From contig JADJHE010000044.1 in assembly GCA_016707685.1 (NCBI GenBank), positions 1-15,247 of the forward strand: DNA of 15,247 bases. Reading direction: 5' to 3'. This DNA comes from Bacteroidota bacterium (GTDB lineage: Bacteria; Bacteroidota; Bacteroidia; 2-12-FULL-35-15). Positions 1-8,454 of the stretch are shown in pieces. Positions within the stretch are counted from its first letter, which is position 1; every line of letters begins with the position of its first letter. Under the pieces are notes generated by a model. It did not search any database, was not told the DNA's origin, and saw only the letters and a list, made by a program, of their open reading frames with translations. The position numbers and the translations under genes were made by a program.

Positions 1-1810
1 CGTTTAGGTTGTGCTGCAACCAATTCGAATATAACACTTCAGGGTTGGCAAGATAATGGAACAAACTTGCAATCAGGCACAAGTTGGGATAGGCCTATTG
101 GTGGAGATGGTATGGAATGTTTCATTGATTGGAGTAATTCGGATTATATGTATGGTACATATCAATATGGTGAAATTCAACGCTCAGACAATGGCGGATC
201 TTTTTTCAATGGAATTAAAAATAATATTAGCGAAGAAGGAGAATGGATTACACCATGGCTTCAAGATCCTGTAAATCCTCAAACAATTTATGCTGGATAT
301 AAAAATGTTTGGAAGTCGACAAACAGAGGTGATAACTGGACAAAATATCGAGTTTTAATTCTACTGGCTTAAAACAATTAGTTGTTGCTCCTTCCAACAA
401 TCAATACATTTATGCTTCTAATGGCTCTGTTATTTATAAAACAACAGATGGTGGTACAACATGGACAACAATCACCTGCTCCTAGCTTAGGAGGCTAACT
501 CATATCTTACAGTAAATGCCTCTAATCCCGATTTGATTTGGTTTACTCGTTCAGGTTATATTGGTAATAACAAAGTATTTAAATCAACTGATGGTGGCGC
601 AAATTGGATTAATATGGCTTATAATCTACCTAATATTCCTGCAAATTGTGTTGTTAATCAAACAGGCACAAATGATGGTATTTATGTAGGAACAGATTTA
701 GGAGTTTATTATATAGATAACACACTTTCATCTTGGATGTCATTTAATAATGGTTTCCAAACACAGTTGTTGATGAGTTAGAGATTCATTATGGTTCAAG
801 TAAACTCAGAGCAGCAACATATGGAAGAGGTTTATGGGAAACGAGTATATACAACCCAGCTTCTTTATTACCCTTTGCAAATTTTAATGCAGATTCTATT
901 AAGTGGTTGCCCGGACTTACGGTTCAGTTTTCGGATAGTACTAAAAATGCTCCAATTGCTTGGCAGTGGTATTTTTCAGGAGGAACTCCAAGTACTTCCA
1001 ATTGCAAAATCCAGTAGTAACATACACTAATCCTGGTACATATAATCATGTTAAACTTATCGTTACCAATGCAAATGGTGTTGATTCGATAACTGATTAA
1101 GTTAAATTACAGCAATTAGTCCTCAGGTTGCTCCAACAATATCTTTAAATAACAATGATTCATTGTGTGGTGGGCAAACTTACAACTACTATCAAGTTTT
1201 GGAACAACTTATTCTTGGTATCCAACAACTCAAGTCCTACAATCAATTAGTGTCAAATTCCACAAATAATTATGCAGTAACTGTTACTGATGTATTTGGT
1301 TGTTTAACAACTTCTGATACGGTTGATATTTATATTTTTCCACTGCCAACAATCCCTTCTATTACAATTCAAAATGATACGCTTTTTTCCAGTTCAAATA
1401 GCGGAAATCAATGGTATATGAATGGGAATAGTATTGCTGGTGCTACCGATTCTATTTATGTGATTACTAATTTTGGTGCAACATATTCTGTTAAGGTGAC
1501 AGATAGTATCAGTGGTTGTTCGAGTACATCTACAAATTTTGTAGGCATAAATGAAGAAACATTAATTGGAATTCGTTTTAGTGTATTTCCCAATCCAACT
1601 TCTTCGATATGTAATTTGATAATTTATTCAGATGATCAAATTGAAGTGATGTATGAAATTACTGATGTAACTGGAAAACTTATTTTCAAAAAGACGCTGC
1701 CTAAATTTACTAGATTAGAGCAAACAATTGATTTATCAGCTTATGAAACAGGGTGTATTTTTTGAATTTAAAAATGAAAAGGTATTGTGACGAAAAAAAT
1801 TGTAAAATAA
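1..1810 (+). CDS. T9SS-exported Asp-box beta-propeller protein with PKD-like domain, 5'-partial, frame broken many times
   Basis: This is the C-terminal ~600 residues of a large secreted protein. The frame is open from base 1, so the N-terminus lies outside the window. Asp-box (BNR/sortilin-type) repeats of the form S-x-D-x-G-x-x-W recur: RSDNGGSFF (~bases 180-210), KSTNRGDNW (~315-340), KTTDGGTTW (~437-465) and KSTDGGANW (~580-606). They are followed by GTDLGVYY and YGRGLWET, typical of the end of such propellers. A PKD-like stretch follows (~865-1100: VQFSDST, WQWYFSGGTP, PGTY). The end (~1576-1810) fits a type A T9SS sorting domain: FSVFPNPTS, then YEITDVTGKLIF, then a lysine-rich tail GIVTKKIVK with stop at 1808-1810. 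By family knowledge such proteins cross the outer membrane through T9SS and are released or surface-anchored. Frames change near 348, 474, 495, 760, 997, 1100, 1195, 1248, 1760 and 1780. Restoring one base usually rejoins the motifs. The ligand or substrate is unknown. Confidence 0.8.
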
Positions 1811-1818
1811 TTTAGCCA

Positions 1819-2433
1819 TTATAAATAGTCAGTAGCTCTAGAGCCTTGATTAAATAATAAATCAACTATGCTTAAATTTTCGATGAATCCATGACGTGTT
1901 TCAAATACTTGAAAATAAGGCTTTAACTCAAATGTGGTATCGGCCGTTATGATTTCCTTAGGAGAAATTAGTGTTCTATAATCATCGGCATTCTCATAGG
2001 TTTTATGATACTCGTTTGTGAAGCTATAATTGGATTTTAATTTTAAGAGTTTAAGCAACATTTGTAGCATCTCATCATTAAAGTCAATTAGGTATTCGCT
2101 TTTTGTGTTATGATAAAATGGACGAAAATCATCTTCATAATATTCAAAAAATGGTGATCGTCTGTAGCTCGATTCCAATGAACGCCAATGAAGTAATTGC
2201 CAATTGTATTCGTAAGAAATTTTCACATCTTTCATGCTCTGTCTTTTATTGCGATGAGCAAGTGGTATGCTAAGTGTAAGTCGACCATTTGGCGAATAAA
2301 TATCACAGCGAGAGCGATAGGTTTGTTTCGCCAAATGTTCATGATGTTCAATTAGACAATTCGAATAGTTTTTGAATTTCTGAAAATATTGAACAGGTCC
2401 TAGGTAGGAAGATGGTAATAGAGCTAAATTCAT
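1819..2433 (-). CDS. WbqC family protein
   Basis: Intact 204-residue protein that I recognise as a WbqC-like protein. The N-terminus LLPSSYLGPVQYFQKF and the central HWRSLESSYRRSPFFEYY, followed by DDFRPFYH, are the family hallmarks. The family name comes from an O-antigen cluster gene, but the biochemical role is not established, so I assign none. No signal peptide or membrane segment is visible, so it is probably cytoplasmic. The ATG start is 6 bases after the stop of the upstream signal peptidase gene, so it is very likely the last gene of that operon. Its stop lies 8 bases from the convergent stop of the T9SS protein, with no hairpin terminator between them. Confidence 0.85.
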   Translation of the reverse strand: MNLALLPSSYLGPVQYFQKFKNYSNCLIEHHEHLAKQTYRSRCDIYSPNGRLTLSIPLAHRNKRQSMKDVKISYEYNWQLLHWRSLESSYRRSPFFEYYEDDFRPFYHNTKSEYLIDFNDEMLQMLLKLLKLKSNYSFTNEYHKTYENADDYRTLISPKEIITADTTFELKPYFQVFETRHGFIENLSIVDLLFNQGSRATDYL

Positions 2434-2439
2434 AATTGT

Positions 2440-3498
2440 TTAATTCACTGATTTAAACCATCTATCCCAACGGATTTTATTTCCTTTTTCGGATGATTTA
2501 TTTATTGACATTAATACTAAGACTGTTTTCCCTACGACATGGTCTTCAGGTAAGAAGCCCCAAAAACGTGAATCGGCAGAGTTATGGCGATTGTCACCCA
2601 TCATAAAGTAATAGTTCATTTTAAATGTATAATGGTTTACATGCTTTTCGTTGATGAAGATAGAATCATTACTTGTTCGTAGTGTGTTGTTTTCATATAC
2701 ACTGATAATTCGTTCATAAAGCGCAAGTGAGTCGATTGTTAGTTTTACAGAGTCGCCAGCTTTTGGAATGTATAAAGGACCAAAATTATCCAGGTTCCAT
2801 AAAAAATGTTCGTTTTCAGGAAACATATAATCATTGTAGGTTCCCTTTTTTTCCATCAATGGTTCAATGCTAACAACACTCTTTATTTGTCGAATATCCT
2901 TGATGTTTTGTTCATCCATTGTAAACCAATACTCCCCTTTATTATTCATTTTACCACCTTCTGTAATTCCTAATTGGTCAAGCGAATCGGAATTGATAGA
3001 ATCGGAGTTGAAAATAATTTTGTAATTGAATTGTAATTTTTCGGGGACATCATTCTTTTTTCCGTTTATAAACACCAATCCATTTTTAACTTCTAGTGTG
3101 TCACCAGCTATGGCAACACATCGTTTAATGTAATAGGTTCGTTGGTCTACCGGATATTCTTCAGCTTCCATTGGATAGTTAAATACAACAACATCATTGC
3201 GCTCAATGTCGGGTGAGCCAAACAAACGAGTATATGGTATGTTTATCCAATCCAAAAATGATTTAGTGCTTTCTCCAAATCGTTGATGAACAAAAGGGAA
3301 GGAGAGTGGTGTATTCGGAATTCGTGGTCCGTAACTTAATTTATTTACAATGATGTAATCGCCAGTTAGTAGCGATTTTTCCATTGAAGCAGAAGGAATC
3401 GTAAATGCTTCGAAACAAAATACTCTAAACAGTACAATCACAATTAAAGCAAAAAATATTGCTTTCAACCATTCGAGTATTGTTTTTTTGTGTTTCAA
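2440..3498 (-). CDS. lepB: signal peptidase I, shorter paralogue
   Basis: Membrane serine protease (family S26) that cleaves signal peptides from exported preproteins on the outer face of the inner membrane. The 352-residue protein has one N-terminal membrane segment (~11-29), then the catalytic serine box IPSASME with Ser38, and the general-base lysine in YYIKRCVAIAGD (Lys125). The conserved C-terminal box MGDNRHNSADSR lies at ~300-311. Between the lysine box and this last box sit ~165 residues, much longer than in E. coli-type enzymes; the same insert occurs in the neighbouring paralogue (shared NFGPLYIPKAG). The start codon is TTG at 3498. No ATG exists in frame between the upstream in-frame stop and the catalytic serine, so either TTG is used or a base error hides an ATG. 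It begins 10 bases after the upstream lepB stop, in the same operon. Confidence 0.93.
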   Translation of the reverse strand: MKHKKTILEWLKAIFFALIVIVLFRVFCFEAFTIPSASMEKSLLTGDYIIVNKLSYGPRIPNTPLSFPFVHQRFGESTKSFLDWINIPYTRLFGSPDIERNDVVVFNYPMEAEEYPVDQRTYYIKRCVAIAGDTLEVKNGLVFINGKKNDVPEKLQFNYKIIFNSDSINSDSLDQLGITEGGKMNNKGEYWFTMDEQNIKDIRQIKSVVSIEPLMEKKGTYNDYMFPENEHFLWNLDNFGPLYIPKAGDSVKLTIDSLALYERIISVYENNTLRTSNDSIFINEKHVNHYTFKMNYYFMMGDNRHNSADSRFWGFLPEDHVVGKTVLVLMSINKSSEKGNKIRWDRWFKSVN

Positions 3499-3508
3499 TT
3501 TTTTGCTT

Positions 3509-5230
3509 TTATTTACCTTTTACGGTTTTGCTTTTGCGTTTGTTTCTAAATTGAAAGAATCCCCAAATTGCAGCAATGATAATTAAGAATGGAATTAAGT
3601 ATGATTTTGATATACCGTCATTACTTACAAAAGTAAAGAAACGCGCTCTTCGTTCTTTATCATCAAATAATGATGTTTTTAATTTTTTCAGGAAACCACT
3701 TTGAATATCATTTCTAGCTGTATTCTTGTTGTCTTCTTTGATACTCATCCAAATAAATACAGGTTTGCCTACAACATGATCTGCTGGTACATAGCCCCAT
3801 GCTCTTGAATCGGCAGAGTTATGGCGATTATCACCCATCATAAAATAATAATCAAGTTTGAATGTGTACGTTTTTGAATCTTGACCATTGATAAATATTT
3901 TATCCCCTTTAATTTCTAAATCATTTCCCTCATAATTTTTGATGATACGGTTATACAATACAATATTGGTTGTATCAATATTAATTGTTACACCAGCTTT
4001 CGGAATGTATAATGGCCCAAAATTATCGTTGTTCCAAGCATATTTTGGTGAATGAGGGAAAATTTCAGGAGCGTATCTTCCAGCTGAGTCAATCATTGGC
4101 TCAACCGATTTGACAAAACTCAGTTTTTTTAATTCTTCCACTTTATTAAAAGGCAAATTCATTTGAATATAAGCAGCTCCAGTGCTGTCATTCCCTAAAA
4201 CTCTATATCCTGATGGATAGTCAGTAACATCAATTTTGTCCAGCAATTTGCTCGGAACGGTAGAGCCATCCGTTTTAACCAAATAATGGTATTGCATTGT
4301 TTCTGCTTTGTATGCAGGTTTGCTGTTAATGTATAGTGTTTGGTTGACAATTTTTAAAGTGTCGCCAGCTACACCAACACAACGTTTTACATAGTTTTCA
4401 CGTTTATCGGCCGGACGAGCTGTTACATCACCAAAAGGAAGACCTGAATATTGGTTTATTGCATTTGGAGTGTTTACTGCTTTCCATCCAAAATCCCGAA
4501 CCAATTGATAATAGCTTTGATCTTGTGCGCCCAACGCAACGGTATCGCCATCAGGGTAATTAAACACAACGATATCATTGTTTTTTACAGAACCAAATCC
4601 TGGTAATCGTAAATAAGGAAATTTAAACCATTCTAAATATGATTTTGTGCTTTGTGTAAAAGGAAGTGTGTGATGTGCAAAAGGGAAGGATAGTGGAGTG
4701 TTTGGTATTTTTGCACCATAACTCATTTTGCTAACAAATAAATAATCACCTACCATCATCGATTTTTCTAAAGATGAAGTTGGGATGGTAAATGCTTCCA
4801 GAAAAAAAGTACGAATTACGGTTGCTGCAATAACTGCAAAAACAATTGCATCGGTCCATTCACGAGCAATGGATGGTTTCTTTTTGCTCATGTCTTCGGG
4901 GCCAACATATTGTGTTGTTGACTGAAAACCTAAATAGGGTAGGTAAAAATAACCTGCTATAAAAGCAATTACTTGGTCTTGAGACGTTCTTTTATTAAAT
5001 GATTTAGCCGTAAGCAAACACATGATTGCATACATTAGAAAATTAACACCAGGTGTTATGATTAAGAAAATCCACCACCATGGTTTTTTAATGATTTTTA
5101 GCCAAACAATGAAATTATACAATGGCACAAATGCTTTCCAACCTTGTTCGCCAGCCAATGGGAATAATTTGTATAAACCAATGATGGTTGTGATTGAAAA
5201 GATAATGAGTAATAAATAAGAAATATCCAT
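3509..5230 (-). CDS. lepB: signal peptidase I, long paralogue with extra membrane segments
   Basis: Type I signal peptidase of 573 residues, nearly twice the usual length. Residues ~1-105 form an extra hydrophobic module with about three membrane segments (starting MDISYLLLIIF and including PWWWIFLIITPG), resembling the DUF5684-like leader seen on some Bacteroidota signal peptidases. The classical anchor follows at ~124-147. The serine box is IPTSSLEKS with Ser153, where Leu replaces the usual Met after the serine. The catalytic lysine is Lys282 in YVKRCVGVAGD. The box MGDNRHNSADSR lies at ~465-476, and a further membrane segment (~553-567) with a basic tail ends the protein. All catalytic elements are present, so it should be active. 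It shares the long insert with the gene downstream, which indicates tandem duplication. It starts 80 bases after dapB and probably belongs to the same transcription unit, although that gap has its own palindromes. Confidence 0.92.
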   Translation of the reverse strand: MDISYLLLIIFSITTIIGLYKLFPLAGEQGWKAFVPLYNFIVWLKIIKKPWWWIFLIITPGVNFLMYAIMCLLTAKSFNKRTSQDQVIAFIAGYFYLPYLGFQSTTQYVGPEDMSKKKPSIAREWTDAIVFAVIAATVIRTFFLEAFTIPTSSLEKSMMVGDYLFVSKMSYGAKIPNTPLSFPFAHHTLPFTQSTKSYLEWFKFPYLRLPGFGSVKNNDIVVFNYPDGDTVALGAQDQSYYQLVRDFGWKAVNTPNAINQYSGLPFGDVTARPADKRENYVKRCVGVAGDTLKIVNQTLYINSKPAYKAETMQYHYLVKTDGSTVPSKLLDKIDVTDYPSGYRVLGNDSTGAAYIQMNLPFNKVEELKKLSFVKSVEPMIDSAGRYAPEIFPHSPKYAWNNDNFGPLYIPKAGVTINIDTTNIVLYNRIIKNYEGNDLEIKGDKIFINGQDSKTYTFKLDYYFMMGDNRHNSADSRAWGYVPADHVVGKPVFIWMSIKEDNKNTARNDIQSGFLKKLKTSLFDDKERRARFFTFVSNDGISKSYLIPFLIIIAAIWGFFQFRNKRKSKTVKGK

Positions 5231-5248
5231 AAGTGTTTTATTTGTTCA

Positions 5249-5270
5249 GTTTCAGGAAACGAAATTCGTT
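5249..5270. promoter_or_regulatory. overlapping palindromes in the dapB-lepB gap
   Basis: Two short inverted repeats overlap in the 80-base gap between dapB and the long lepB. One is GTTTC-AG-GAAAC (5249-5260) and the other is AACGAA-A-TTCGTT (5258-5270). No T-run follows on the minus strand, so this does not look like an intrinsic terminator. It could be an operator or an RNA processing hairpin, or it could be chance in AT-rich DNA. No function is known. Confidence 0.3.
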
Positions 5271-5310
5271 ATTATTATTGTTTTCTACTTGTTAATTTAT
5301 GTGAAGGAAC

Positions 5311-6027
5311 CTAAAGATTCATTAAATCATTCATCCCAAAGACGCCTTTTTTTCCTTTTATCCACTCTGCAGCAACAACAGCACCTAAAGCAAAGCCTTT
5401 TCTGTTATGTGCAATGTGTGTAATGCTAATTTCATCAACTGATGAATTGTACGTTACTGTATGAGTCCCAGGAACTTCATCAATTCTTTTAGAAATGATA
5501 CTTAGTTCTTGTTTATTTGCACTTGCTTCATTTACCCATTTTTGTTTTTCAGCCAGTTGTTCGATTACTTGGTTTGCTAATGAAATTGCGGTTCCGCTTG
5601 GAGCATCTAGCTTATGAACATGATGTATTTCTTCCATACTAACATTGTAATTCGGATAGTTATTCATCAACTTAGCAAGGTATTCGTTCAGCTTAAAGAA
5701 TAAATTTACTCCAATACTATAGTTAGAGGCATAAAACAATGCTTGTTGTTGTGTGGTGCATTTTTGTTTTACTTCGTCTAATCTGGAGAGCCAACCAGTT
5801 GTTCCAACAACTACTGGAACATCCGCATCAAAACAGTTGTAAATATTGTTGATTGCTGCTTCTGGCGTGCTAAATTCAATTGCAACATCCGCCTTTTTTA
5901 ATTCATCAATGGTATACGTTGTAGCATTTGAAGCATCAACTTTTAAAACAATGTTGTGGCCACGAGATAAAGCAATTTGCTCAATCTCTTTTCCCATTTT
6001 ACCGTATCCAATTAATGCTATGTTCAT
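5311..6027 (-). CDS. dapB: 4-hydroxy-tetrahydrodipicolinate reductase
   Basis: Cytoplasmic NAD(P)H-dependent enzyme reducing 4-hydroxy-tetrahydrodipicolinate in the diaminopimelate/lysine pathway, which also feeds peptidoglycan. The 238-residue length is normal. The Rossmann motif GYGKMG is at residues 7-12 and VVGTTGW at ~73-79. The substrate-binding signature EEIHHVHKLDAPSGTA is at ~132-147, with the catalytic histidine pair His135/His136, Lys139 and the DAPSGTA loop. The C-terminal HNRKGFALGAV segment is also typical. The ATG at 6027 lies 20 bases after the DUF5683 gene, so the two are probably cotranscribed. The gene is intact, with no odd residues at the motifs. Confidence 0.96.
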   Translation of the reverse strand: MNIALIGYGKMGKEIEQIALSRGHNIVLKVDASNATTYTIDELKKADVAIEFSTPEAAINNIYNCFDADVPVVVGTTGWLSRLDEVKQKCTTQQQALFYASNYSIGVNLFFKLNEYLAKLMNNYPNYNVSMEEIHHVHKLDAPSGTAISLANQVIEQLAEKQKWVNEASANKQELSIISKRIDEVPGTHTVTYNSSVDEISITHIAHNRKGFALGAVVAAEWIKGKKGVFGMNDLMNL

Positions 6028-6047
6028 ATGTTGAGCGATGTAAAAAA

Positions 6048-6593
6048 TTAAAAATTGATTTTTAGTCCAATTCCAGTTGTATAATTATTCGTATAGGATG
6101 TATTAATGAGTGTAGGTTGAATGTGCATTGATAAATCATCGCTTACATCAAATTTGAATAAATGCGCATCTACACTTGCATCAACAATATTTAGGACATA
6201 CAATACAGCAACACCAATCACCGACAAATCTCTAAATCGATGATAATATTTTTGCAAGGTGTTTAAGTTGTCATCGCTATATACACCAACATAGTCATCA
6301 GTGGTCGTAATATCACCGTCTATCCTATATTTATAAGCATTTCTATAGTTTACGAATTTTGTTTGGTTAATCGAAAATGCATAGCCAAGCCCAGCAAATC
6401 CTGCATAGATAATTGGTATCTTCCAATATTTTTTATTGTAAACTTGACCTAATCCTGGCAATGCAGTTGAAAAAAGAGCTGCTTTTTTAGGAGAATGCTT
6501 TTTTTCTATTTTTTTAATCGTTAAAACAGAATCCGTAGCTGTTTGATTTGTTTTAGATGTGTCGGTTAATTGTGCATATGAATTACTTGACAT
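6048..6593 (-). CDS. DUF5683 family protein, N-terminus uncertain
   Basis: The 181-residue reading has the DUF5683 signature: ALPGLGQVYNKKYWKIPIIY, then a glycine-rich membrane segment (~60-76) and NYRNAYKYRIDGD. A second hydrophobic segment lies at ~122-138 (LSVIGVAVLYVLNIVDASVDAHL). The end, TTGIGLKINF, could be a beta strand. The function is unknown. The visible N-terminus MSSNSYAQ looks like the last residues of a signal peptide (cleavage after SYA) rather than a true start. The ATG at 6593 directly follows ten T residues and a hairpin, leaving no room for a ribosome site. If the T-run is one base longer, the frame extends upstream to an ATG giving MLHWNNLFFFMSSNSYAQ, a plausible but short signal peptide. 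The gene sits between parB and dapB, a position I recall as common in Bacteroidota. Confidence 0.82.
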   Translation of the reverse strand: MSSNSYAQLTDTSKTNQTATDSVLTIKKIEKKHSPKKAALFSTALPGLGQVYNKKYWKIPIIYAGFAGLGYAFSINQTKFVNYRNAYKYRIDGDITTTDDYVGVYSDDNLNTLQKYYHRFRDLSVIGVAVLYVLNIVDASVDAHLFKFDVSDDLSMHIQPTLINTSYTNNYTTGIGLKINF

Positions 6594-6633
6594 AAAAAAA
6601 AAAGGTTATTCCAATGAAGCATTGAAATAACCT
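6594..6633 (-). terminator. hairpin plus T10 tract after parB
   Basis: On the minus strand a near-perfect stem (AGGTTATTTCAATG with CATTGGAATAACCT, one G-T wobble, loop CTT) is followed at once by ten T residues. This has the form of a strong intrinsic terminator about 28 bases after the parB stop. The T-tract abuts the annotated start of the DUF5683 gene, so it could end the parAB transcript, act as an attenuator, or partly overlap the real 5' end of the next gene. Confidence 0.7.
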
Positions 6634-6661
6634 GTTTTTGGTACAGTTGTATTGAATAATA

Positions 6662-7573
6662 TTATGCATCCAGTAAATCAAGAATGCGTTTTAAATCGTT
6701 ATCGGATTTGAAAGGAATTACAATTTTACCTTTCCCTTTTTCATCTTTATTAATCAATACTTTAGCATTAAAAACAGCTCTTAAATCATCAAGCATTTGT
6801 TTTTGCTCGAATGACAATGCGGTTTTAGCTGTTTCTTTTTTTTCTGTTTTTGATTTTGTAGTGCTTGCTGTTTCTGATTTAGCACCTCTAGCAATGTCTT
6901 CTACATCACGAACCGATAAATCATTTAATACAATTTGTTGATAGATTGCTAATTGTTTATCGGGATCTTCAATATTAATCAATGCACGAGCATGTCCCAT
7001 GGTAATATCGCCTTCACGGATACCCAATTGAATTTCAACTGGTAATTTTAATAAACGTAAATAATTGGTAATGGTAGAGCGTTGTTTGCTAACTTTTTGT
7101 GAAAGTTGTTCTTGTGTTAAACTACACTCATCAATCAAACGTTTGTAGCTAATTGCTACTTCAATTGCATCTAAATTTTCGCGTTGAATATTTTCAACCA
7201 ATGCCATTTCTAACATTGCTTGGTCGTTTGCAATACGAATATACGCAGGCACTGCTGTTAAACCTGCAATTTGAGATGCTCTAAAGCGTCTTTCTCCAGA
7301 AATTAATTGGTATTTATCATAACCAAGTTTACGAACAGTAATTGGTTGGATAATTCCATGTTCTTTGATTGAACCAGCTAATTCATTCAAGGCATCAACA
7401 TCAAATTGAGTTCTTGGTTGAAATGGATTAGTTTCAATTTTTGAGATTTCAATAGTTGAAACAGAACCCACTAATTTTGTATCGCCTTCCAGACGCGTAT
7501 TTGTGATATCTGTATTTGCATTTTCCAACAATGCACTTAATCCTTTTCCTAATGCGTTTCGTTTTGTAGACAT
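6662..7573 (-). CDS. parB: chromosome partitioning protein ParB
   Basis: DNA-binding CTPase clamp that loads at parS sites and, with ParA, segregates the replication-origin region. The 303-residue protein begins with the conserved KRNALGKGLSALL (4-16). The ParB/Sulfiredoxin domain follows, with NPFQPR at 49-54, the CTP-binding arginine box GERRFRA at 93-99 and ENIQRENLD at 127-135. A helix-turn-helix lies at ~153-176 (LTQEQLSQKVSKQRSTITNY). A low-complexity K/T/S linker (~232-252) leads to a C-terminal dimerisation segment ending KRILDLLDA. It starts 45 bases after parA and is cotranscribed with it by inference. A strong hairpin with a T-tract follows the stop. I found no parS-like palindrome in the window. 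Confidence 0.96.
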   Translation of the reverse strand: MSTKRNALGKGLSALLENANTDITNTRLEGDTKLVGSVSTIEISKIETNPFQPRTQFDVDALNELAGSIKEHGIIQPITVRKLGYDKYQLISGERRFRASQIAGLTAVPAYIRIANDQAMLEMALVENIQRENLDAIEVAISYKRLIDECSLTQEQLSQKVSKQRSTITNYLRLLKLPVEIQLGIREGDITMGHARALINIEDPDKQLAIYQQIVLNDLSVRDVEDIARGAKSETASTTKSKTEKKETAKTALSFEQKQMLDDLRAVFNAKVLINKDEKGKGKIVIPFKSDNDLKRILDLLDA

Positions 7574-7618
7574 GTTCTAATTGTGTTTTATTGAATGAAT
7601 TTTAGGTATTGCCAACTA

Positions 7619-8431
7619 CTAATTCTCTTCGATGTTTATGAATTTTTCAGAGTCGTTAAGGCGTGTTAAGCCATTTTTCTGTAAAATTTCACGTGCTAAA
7701 TTTAAATAATTAATAGCTCCTTTACCGCTTGCATCGTGCATAATAATGCTTTGACCGAAGCTAGGAGCTTCTCCTAATTTGGTGTTACGCTGAATGATGG
7801 TATCAAACACCATTTGTTGAAAGTGTGTTTTAACTTCTTCAACCACTTGGTTGCTTAAGCGAAGACGCATGTCGTACATGGTCAATAAAATTCCTTCAAT
7901 TGCTAAATCGGGATTTAAGCGCGATTGAACAATTTTGATTGTGTTTAATAATTTTCCTAATCCCTCCAATGCAAAGTACTCGCATTGAACTGGAATAATA
8001 ACTGAATCGGCTGCAGAAAGAGCGTTTACAGTAATTAAACCAAGCGATGGTGAACAATCAACAATAATAAAATCATAATCGTTTTTAATTGGCTCTAAAG
8101 CCATTTTCATCATCTTTTCGCGGTTAGGCAAGTTGATCATTTCTATTTCAGCACCTACTAAATCAATATGAGCAGGAAGTAAGAATAGATTTGGTGTTTC
8201 TGTCTGAAGGATAATATCTCTTGGATTTACACCATCAATGATACATTCATAAATTCCTGTTTTTACATTTTTCGGATCAAAGCCAACTCCAGAAGTAGAA
8301 TTTGCTTGTGGATCAGCATCTATTAATAATGTTTTGAATTCCAATACAGCCAAACTTGCTGCAAGATTAATTGCTGTTGTTGTTTTTCCAACCCCACCTT
8401 TCTGATTTGCTATTGCTATTATTTTTCCCAT
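7619..8431 (-). CDS. parA: chromosome partitioning ATPase ParA (Soj type)
   Basis: Cytoplasmic, nucleoid-binding ATPase that moves ParB-parS complexes. The 270 residues carry the deviant Walker A KGGVGKTT (11-18) with the signature lysine Lys11, the switch segment DADPQANSTSG (38-48) and the Walker B region DFIIVDCSPSLGLIT. PVQCEYFALEG and NTKLGEAPSFG, both typical of Soj-like proteins, are also present. The size and single-domain form fit chromosomal rather than plasmid ParA with an HTH extension. The start ATG is 23 bases after the UPF0173 hydrolase stop and there is no recognisable promoter in that gap, so transcription may begin upstream of, or within, the hydrolase gene. Confidence 0.96.
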   Translation of the reverse strand: MGKIIAIANQKGGVGKTTTAINLAASLAVLEFKTLLIDADPQANSTSGVGFDPKNVKTGIYECIIDGVNPRDIILQTETPNLFLLPAHIDLVGAEIEMINLPNREKMMKMALEPIKNDYDFIIVDCSPSLGLITVNALSAADSVIIPVQCEYFALEGLGKLLNTIKIVQSRLNPDLAIEGILLTMYDMRLRLSNQVVEEVKTHFQQMVFDTIIQRNTKLGEAPSFGQSIIMHDASGKGAINYLNLAREILQKNGLTRLNDSEKFINIEEN

Positions 8432-8454
8432 CCCTGTTTTTAGTATAATCGTTC

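Noticed and set aside
5022..5219. Plus-strand open frames opposite lepB, dapB, parB, the UPF0173 gene and RelA/SpoT
   Set aside because: They lie entirely inside well-supported minus-strand genes, have no family motifs and show biased composition expected of shadow frames.
7685..7700. Half-match to a parS centromere (TTTCACGTG) inside parA
   Set aside because: Only one arm matches the known parS palindrome; the other arm (CTAAA) does not, and the bases are ordinary parA codons. Other CACGTG cores at about 10239 and 10555 are also one-sided.
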